Shown here: one piece after another, positions 5,155-8,131 of the stretch
Layout of the letters: every line of letters starts with the position of its first letter
Position numbering within the stretch: position 1 is the first letter of the stretch
Assembly (NCBI GenBank): GCA_900755005.1
Contig: CAAEEX010000014.1
Coordinates: 1-8,131, forward strand
DNA: 8,131 nucleotides
Direction: 5' to 3'
Source: an uncultured Collinsella sp.
GTDB taxonomy: Bacteria; Actinomycetota; Coriobacteriia; Coriobacteriales; Coriobacteriaceae
Program-made: the position numbers and the translations under genes
Notes under the pieces: model-generated
Databases searched by the model: none
The model's input: only the letters and a program-made list of their open reading frames with translations
What the model was told of the DNA's origin: nothing

Positions 5155-7338
5155 TTAGGACCAGAGGAAGTCGCTGCGGGTGACGGTGGCGCCGATGGCG
5201 AAGGGCATGCAGGCAATGACCGGATACAGGTAGCGCATGTAGGTCGAGCCGTTGCACGGACCAATCAGGCACACGGCGAGCACGCCCAGCAGCGGCACCC
5301 AAATGGCCAGCCCGCGCCACGAATGGCGGCGCAACAGGTAGACCACCACGGCGATCATAATCCACACGTAAGTAGCCGAGCTCATGGTGAGCGAGATAAA
5401 CGGGATGCGCTGTACTGCCACGCGATACAGGTTGATCAGGTGGTCGCACCAGCGCACAACCTTGCTATCGACCGGATGGAAGTCGAAGTACTTGAGATTA
5501 TCGGGGCGTGCCATAATCTCGGCACTGCGCGCCGTGCTGTAGACCCACGCATCGCGGGCACTCGGATAAAAGTAGCCGTAGTAGTTATTGATGAGCGCCG
5601 AGATATAGCACTCGGGATCCTTCTTAAACATCTGGGTCCATACCTCAAAATAGGCCTTGATGTCCTCCTGCGAGGCGTACTCGTTAAAGCAATTTTTGAC
5701 GGCGTCCGACTTATCCGGGTTGTAACGGCGGCCCAGATTCTCGTACTTGAGCACACGGTCGATCACGGCACGCTCTTCGTCGGTCACCAAGCCGTCGCAA
5801 GGAGCTTCCACGATGGTGCCATCCTCCTTAACCGTAGGGTTAACGCCCGAGTTGAGGCCGTCGTGCTTTTGGACGAAACGAGCCGTCTGTTGGAACGGAA
5901 TCGAGAGGATTTCGCGCTTGGAACCAGGCGTGATGTCGTGCGCCGGCATAAAGACCTTGGTGAAGTACATATTAGAGGCAAGGCAGAGTGCGAGCACCGC
6001 GAGGACGCCAACCCAGCGGAAGCGCGGCGTGGCGCATGAGACCGCGGTGCCCGTCTGCTTAGCCGCACGACGAGCGACATGTATATCCCATGCGCAAAAC
6101 GCTGCCGCAATCACGCAGGCCGCCAACGAAAAGACCAGGCCTCCATTGCGCAAAAACGTGGAACCCATGGCAGCCAGCGCAAGCAACAGCCAGTCGTGGC
6201 GCGCAAAGAGCACGGGGGCTTTCTCGCCCGCTCGCTCGACATGGGCATCACGACGGGGCAAGCCACATGTCACGAGCTTGACGGTCTGTACCAGCAGCAC
6301 CAAAAACGCGTCGGCAAAGAGCACGTCTTTGGTGAGCAACGCCGCGTAGTTAGAGAACATCGGCATAAACGCAAAGAACAGCAGGATCGCACCGCGAACC
6401 GGCAGGCTCACGCCCAGTTTGCGCAGCGACGAAATGGAATAGGCCATGCAGGCAGCCGTGATGACAAATTGAGCGCAGGTATAGATGATGAGGCCCGCGT
6501 TAGCGCTGTTGAACAGCGAAAGCCCCAGTTGAACGCACGAGCCGATAATGGCCGTATGCACTACGGGATGATGCCCGTTGAGCAGCACGTTGGGGTTGAG
6601 TAGGCGCAGGTAGTCGCTCGTGCCGTTGGGATAGTTGAACCACTGGCGAATCTGCGCACCCGTATCTCCCATAAAAAGGCCGGGCAGCGAAGCGATGAGC
6701 GTGGGCGCCCAGGCGATCATAAGCACCAGGAAGGGCCCGGCAAAGGGGTGGACCGAGAGCACGGCGTGAGTCACACGCCATACGCGGCCAAAGTGCGCTT
6801 CCGAAAACGGAATGCGCCGAGAGCTCAGCCAATCCAAGCACTCAAAAGCCAGATAGAAGGCAACGATCGCCAGGAGCATCCAGCCCGCGCCGCCAATCCA
6901 GGCGCAGATGATGCGAGCTTTGTCGCCAAGAACAATCTCGGCCGAGTCGGTGAGGTCGTAGCTGCGGCCGAACACCATGCAGATGGCGAAAAACAGCGAC
7001 GGCAGAATAATCGATGGGCGCCAGGTGTCGCCACGGCCAAAGAATACGTAGCGAAACGGCAGCGTGAGCAGGCAGGCAAGCGCCAGCAGCATGACCGCGT
7101 CGGTATGGCCGGCAAACGAGAGGAGCACCTCGTAGCACACGTACAGCATGCCCGAGGCTTTGGGGTCAATCGCCAAGACCGCGTTGCTCGACACCGGGGC
7201 GGGATCGATGGAAAACGCCGTGGTCGCCAACAGCGCGAGCAGAAATGCGATGAGCGTCTGCTTGGCGGGGTAGCGCTTAAACCAGACGATGCGGGCAGCG
7301 TCGCGCGCAGCCGTTGTGGAGAGATCGGAATCCTTCAC
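5155..7338 (-). CDS. DUF6020-like multi-pass membrane protein (possible GT-C glycosyltransferase)
   Basis: A 727-residue protein with roughly a dozen or more membrane segments: about 27-44, 62-76, 80-100, 108-124, 142-169, 198-222, 258-276, 281-302, 313-332, 338-357, 382-417, 441-459, 653-670 and 677-694. There is a large non-membrane region at about 464-645. Noticeable motifs are GLFMGDTGAQ (220-229) after a membrane segment, NGHHPVVHT (254-262), LLTKDVLFA (334-342), FLRNGG (395-400), IPFQQTARFV (480-489) and NGSTYMRYLYP (696-706). Layout and motifs recall the DUF6020 family of Actinobacteria. An acidic residue in an early extracytoplasmic loop recalls GT-C enzymes, which move sugars from lipid carriers. 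The catalytic role is inferred. The start is GTG at 7338; GAAAGG (7355-7350) sits 11 nt upstream, rather far. The stop is TAA at 5157-5155. Its leader consists mostly of two hairpin repeats. Confidence 0.85.
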   Translation of the reverse strand: MKDSDLSTTAARDAARIVWFKRYPAKQTLIAFLLALLATTAFSIDPAPVSSNAVLAIDPKASGMLYVCYEVLLSFAGHTDAVMLLALACLLTLPFRYVFFGRGDTWRPSIILPSLFFAICMVFGRSYDLTDSAEIVLGDKARIICAWIGGAGWMLLAIVAFYLAFECLDWLSSRRIPFSEAHFGRVWRVTHAVLSVHPFAGPFLVLMIAWAPTLIASLPGLFMGDTGAQIRQWFNYPNGTSDYLRLLNPNVLLNGHHPVVHTAIIGSCVQLGLSLFNSANAGLIIYTCAQFVITAACMAYSISSLRKLGVSLPVRGAILLFFAFMPMFSNYAALLTKDVLFADAFLVLLVQTVKLVTCGLPRRDAHVERAGEKAPVLFARHDWLLLALAAMGSTFLRNGGLVFSLAACVIAAAFCAWDIHVARRAAKQTGTAVSCATPRFRWVGVLAVLALCLASNMYFTKVFMPAHDITPGSKREILSIPFQQTARFVQKHDGLNSGVNPTVKEDGTIVEAPCDGLVTDEERAVIDRVLKYENLGRRYNPDKSDAVKNCFNEYASQEDIKAYFEVWTQMFKKDPECYISALINNYYGYFYPSARDAWVYSTARSAEIMARPDNLKYFDFHPVDSKVVRWCDHLINLYRVAVQRIPFISLTMSSATYVWIMIAVVVYLLRRHSWRGLAIWVPLLGVLAVCLIGPCNGSTYMRYLYPVIACMPFAIGATVTRSDFLWS

Positions 7339-7358
7339 AGTCCAAAGAGCCTTTCTAG

Positions 7359-7414
7359 AAACCTGCCAAAAAGGGACAGGTTTATTTTGGCAGGTTTTAT
7401 CTGGGGAAACGTTA
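7359..7414 (-). repeat. REP-like hairpin element, copy C (partner of copy A)
   Basis: The hairpin has a perfect 13-bp stem: 7359-7371 (AAACCTGCCAAAA) with 7385-7397, around a 13-nt loop (AGGGACAGGTTTA on the plus strand). A 16-nt tail, TAACGTTTCCCCAGAT (7414-7399, minus strand), completes the element. It aligns with 2489-2543 in inverted orientation with 4 differences in 55 positions. Both the loop and the tail outside the stem are conserved, so this is a repeat family, not just a convergent hairpin. It ends 3 nt before the GAAAGG ribosome-binding site of the next gene. Confidence 0.8.
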
Positions 7415-7438
7415 CGGTTCTGTCATCGTTGCCCAGCA

Positions 7439-7485
7439 AACCACCACAAAGGTGTCTGTTCCCTTTGTGGTGGTATGTGGTGGTT
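7439..7485. repeat. Hairpin repeat at the lgt stop with two alternative right arms (copy D)
   Basis: ACCACCACAAAGG (7440-7452) pairs perfectly over 13 bp with CCTTTGTGGTGGT (7462-7474), around a 9-nt loop that reads GAACAGACA on the minus strand. A second TGTGGTGGTT (7476-7485) follows and can pair instead with AACCACCACA (7439-7448) over 10 bp. That outer arm includes part of the lgt TAA stop. No T-run follows the stem on the minus strand (TTGCTGG). It may act as a 3'-end stabiliser, a weak terminator or a REP-like element. Confidence 0.65.
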
Positions 7486-8131
7486 AGGCGTCGAGGTAGA
7501 TGCGCTGGGGGCGATTGCGGCGACGCGCAAAGATGACGAGCGCCAGGCCCGCAATAACGAGCGGAAGGCTCAGCAGCTGACCCATCGTGATGACGCCGCC
7601 CAGCAGATAGCCAAGCTGGGCGTCGGGCACGCGCACGAACTCGACGAGGAAGCGGACGATGCCGTAACCCATCACAAACACGCCCATAAACGTGCCCTGG
7701 GGCAGCAGCGGCTTTTTGCGGCTGAGCACCTGCAGGATGCAGAAGAGCACAATGCCCTCAAGAAATGCCTCGTAGAGTTGGGAGGGGTGACGCGGCATAT
7801 CGCCCGCAGTCCCGCCAAAGACCACACCCCAGGGCAGATCGGTCGGCTTGCCCCACAGCTCACCGTTGACAAAGTTGGCACAACGGCCCAGACACAAGGC
7901 CAGCGGCGCGCCGATGACGGCAAGGTCTGCCAGAGTCCATGCGTCGAGCTTATACATGCGGCACACGATGATGCCGCCGATAATGCCGCCGACCAGGCCA
8001 CCGTGGAAGCTCATGCCGCCTTCGTTGGTGGCAAAGATCTCGAGCGGATGTGCCCAGTAGTAGCCGTCGCCGTAAAAGATGACGTAGAACAGGCGGGCGC
8101 CGATGATAAGGCCAAAGACCACACCGACCAC
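7484..8131 (-). CDS. lgt: Prolipoprotein diacylglyceryl transferase (partial, 5' end outside window)
   Basis: The frame is open to the window edge, giving 216 codons including the stop. The N-terminus of the protein, probably 40-60 residues, is missing. The codon at the edge happens to be GTG but is not a credible start. Lgt transfers diacylglycerol from phosphatidylglycerol to the lipobox cysteine of prelipoproteins in the cytoplasmic membrane. Visible motifs, in residues from the edge: MSFHGGLVGG (40-49) with the family's essential His; GRCANFVNGELWG (82-94) with the conserved Arg, Asn and Glu; RHPSQLYEA (114-122); and YGIVRFLVEFVR (156-167) with the C-terminal Tyr, Arg and Glu. Several membrane helices surround these, and the tail is basic (ARRRNRPQR). 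The stop is TAA at 7486-7484, overlapped by a hairpin repeat. The membrane-protein gene downstream may be co-transcribed, as no clear promoter is seen in the 145-nt gap. Confidence 0.97.
   Translation of the reverse strand: MVGVVFGLIIGARLFYVIFYGDGYYWAHPLEIFATNEGGMSFHGGLVGGIIGGIIVCRMYKLDAWTLADLAVIGAPLALCLGRCANFVNGELWGKPTDLPWGVVFGGTAGDMPRHPSQLYEAFLEGIVLFCILQVLSRKKPLLPQGTFMGVFVMGYGIVRFLVEFVRVPDAQLGYLLGGVITMGQLLSLPLVIAGLALVIFARRRNRPQRIYLDA

Noticed and set aside
2489..7414. Composite transposon or insertion sequence bounded by the inverted repeats
   Set aside because: The enclosed genes are housekeeping and envelope genes, no transposase or target-site duplication is seen, and the repeats are short hairpins, not insertion-sequence ends.
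7359..7414. Ordinary Rho-independent terminator of lgt
   Set aside because: The stem is AT-rich at its loop side and followed by CTAGAAAGG, not a T-run, in the direction of transcription. The conserved tail and loop shared with a distant copy fit a repeat element better.
8129..8131. GTG at the right edge as the lgt start
   Set aside because: The protein would begin inside a conserved membrane segment and lack the N-terminal helices of Lgt. The gene simply continues outside the window.
1..8131. tRNA, rRNA, riboswitch or CRISPR array
   Set aside because: No cloverleaf, conserved RNA motif or regularly spaced direct repeat was noticed in the spacers, all of which are shorter than 300 nt.

Overview
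The window is a dense, GC-rich bacterial chromosome segment. Every convincing gene is on the minus strand, so transcription runs from high to low coordinates. Gene content and protein style (Asp23/AmaP cassette, DUF6020-type membrane protein, canonical YebC, frequent GTG starts, acidic and alanine-rich extensions) suggest a Gram-positive actinobacterium of the Coriobacteriia, most like Collinsella. That assignment is from recall of protein resemblance, not from a search.

Layout in transcription order: (1) the C-terminal part of lgt, prolipoprotein diacylglyceryl transferase (8131-7484, 5' end outside the window). (2) A 145-nt spacer built almost entirely from two hairpin repeats. (3) A 727-residue multi-pass membrane protein resembling DUF6020 / GT-C glycosyltransferases (7338-5155), whose stop codon abuts another hairpin repeat. 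(4) yebC (4990-4184), followed by a strong intrinsic terminator whose T-run merges with a TATAAT box. (5) A three-gene envelope-stress cassette: amaP-like anchor (4017-3472), DUF2273-like small membrane protein (3479-3102) and Asp23/Gls24 protein (3057-2542). (6) A YitT-family membrane protein (2333-1311). (7) A zinc-ribbon multi-pass membrane protein (1161 to below 1, 3' end outside the window).

The theme is the cell envelope: lipoprotein lipidation, a possible lipid-linked sugar transferase, the Asp23 membrane-associated stress complex, and two further membrane proteins. yebC is the exception, as a translation-linked factor. The amaP-DUF2273-asp23 trio is the clearest functional unit. AmaP anchors Asp23 at the membrane in Staphylococcus, and the gene order here is the same.

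The most unusual signal is a family of small hairpin repeats. Two copies of a ~55-bp element (2489-2543 and 7359-7414, inverted relative to each other) agree at 51 of 55 positions. Two more hairpins (5121-5153, 7439-7485) have different stems but a similar loop motif, roughly GGGR(N)CAGRY. Three of the four begin exactly at the TAA stop of a gene. They lack good T-runs, so they look more like REP-type mobile palindromes than ordinary terminators. No transposase is present in the window.
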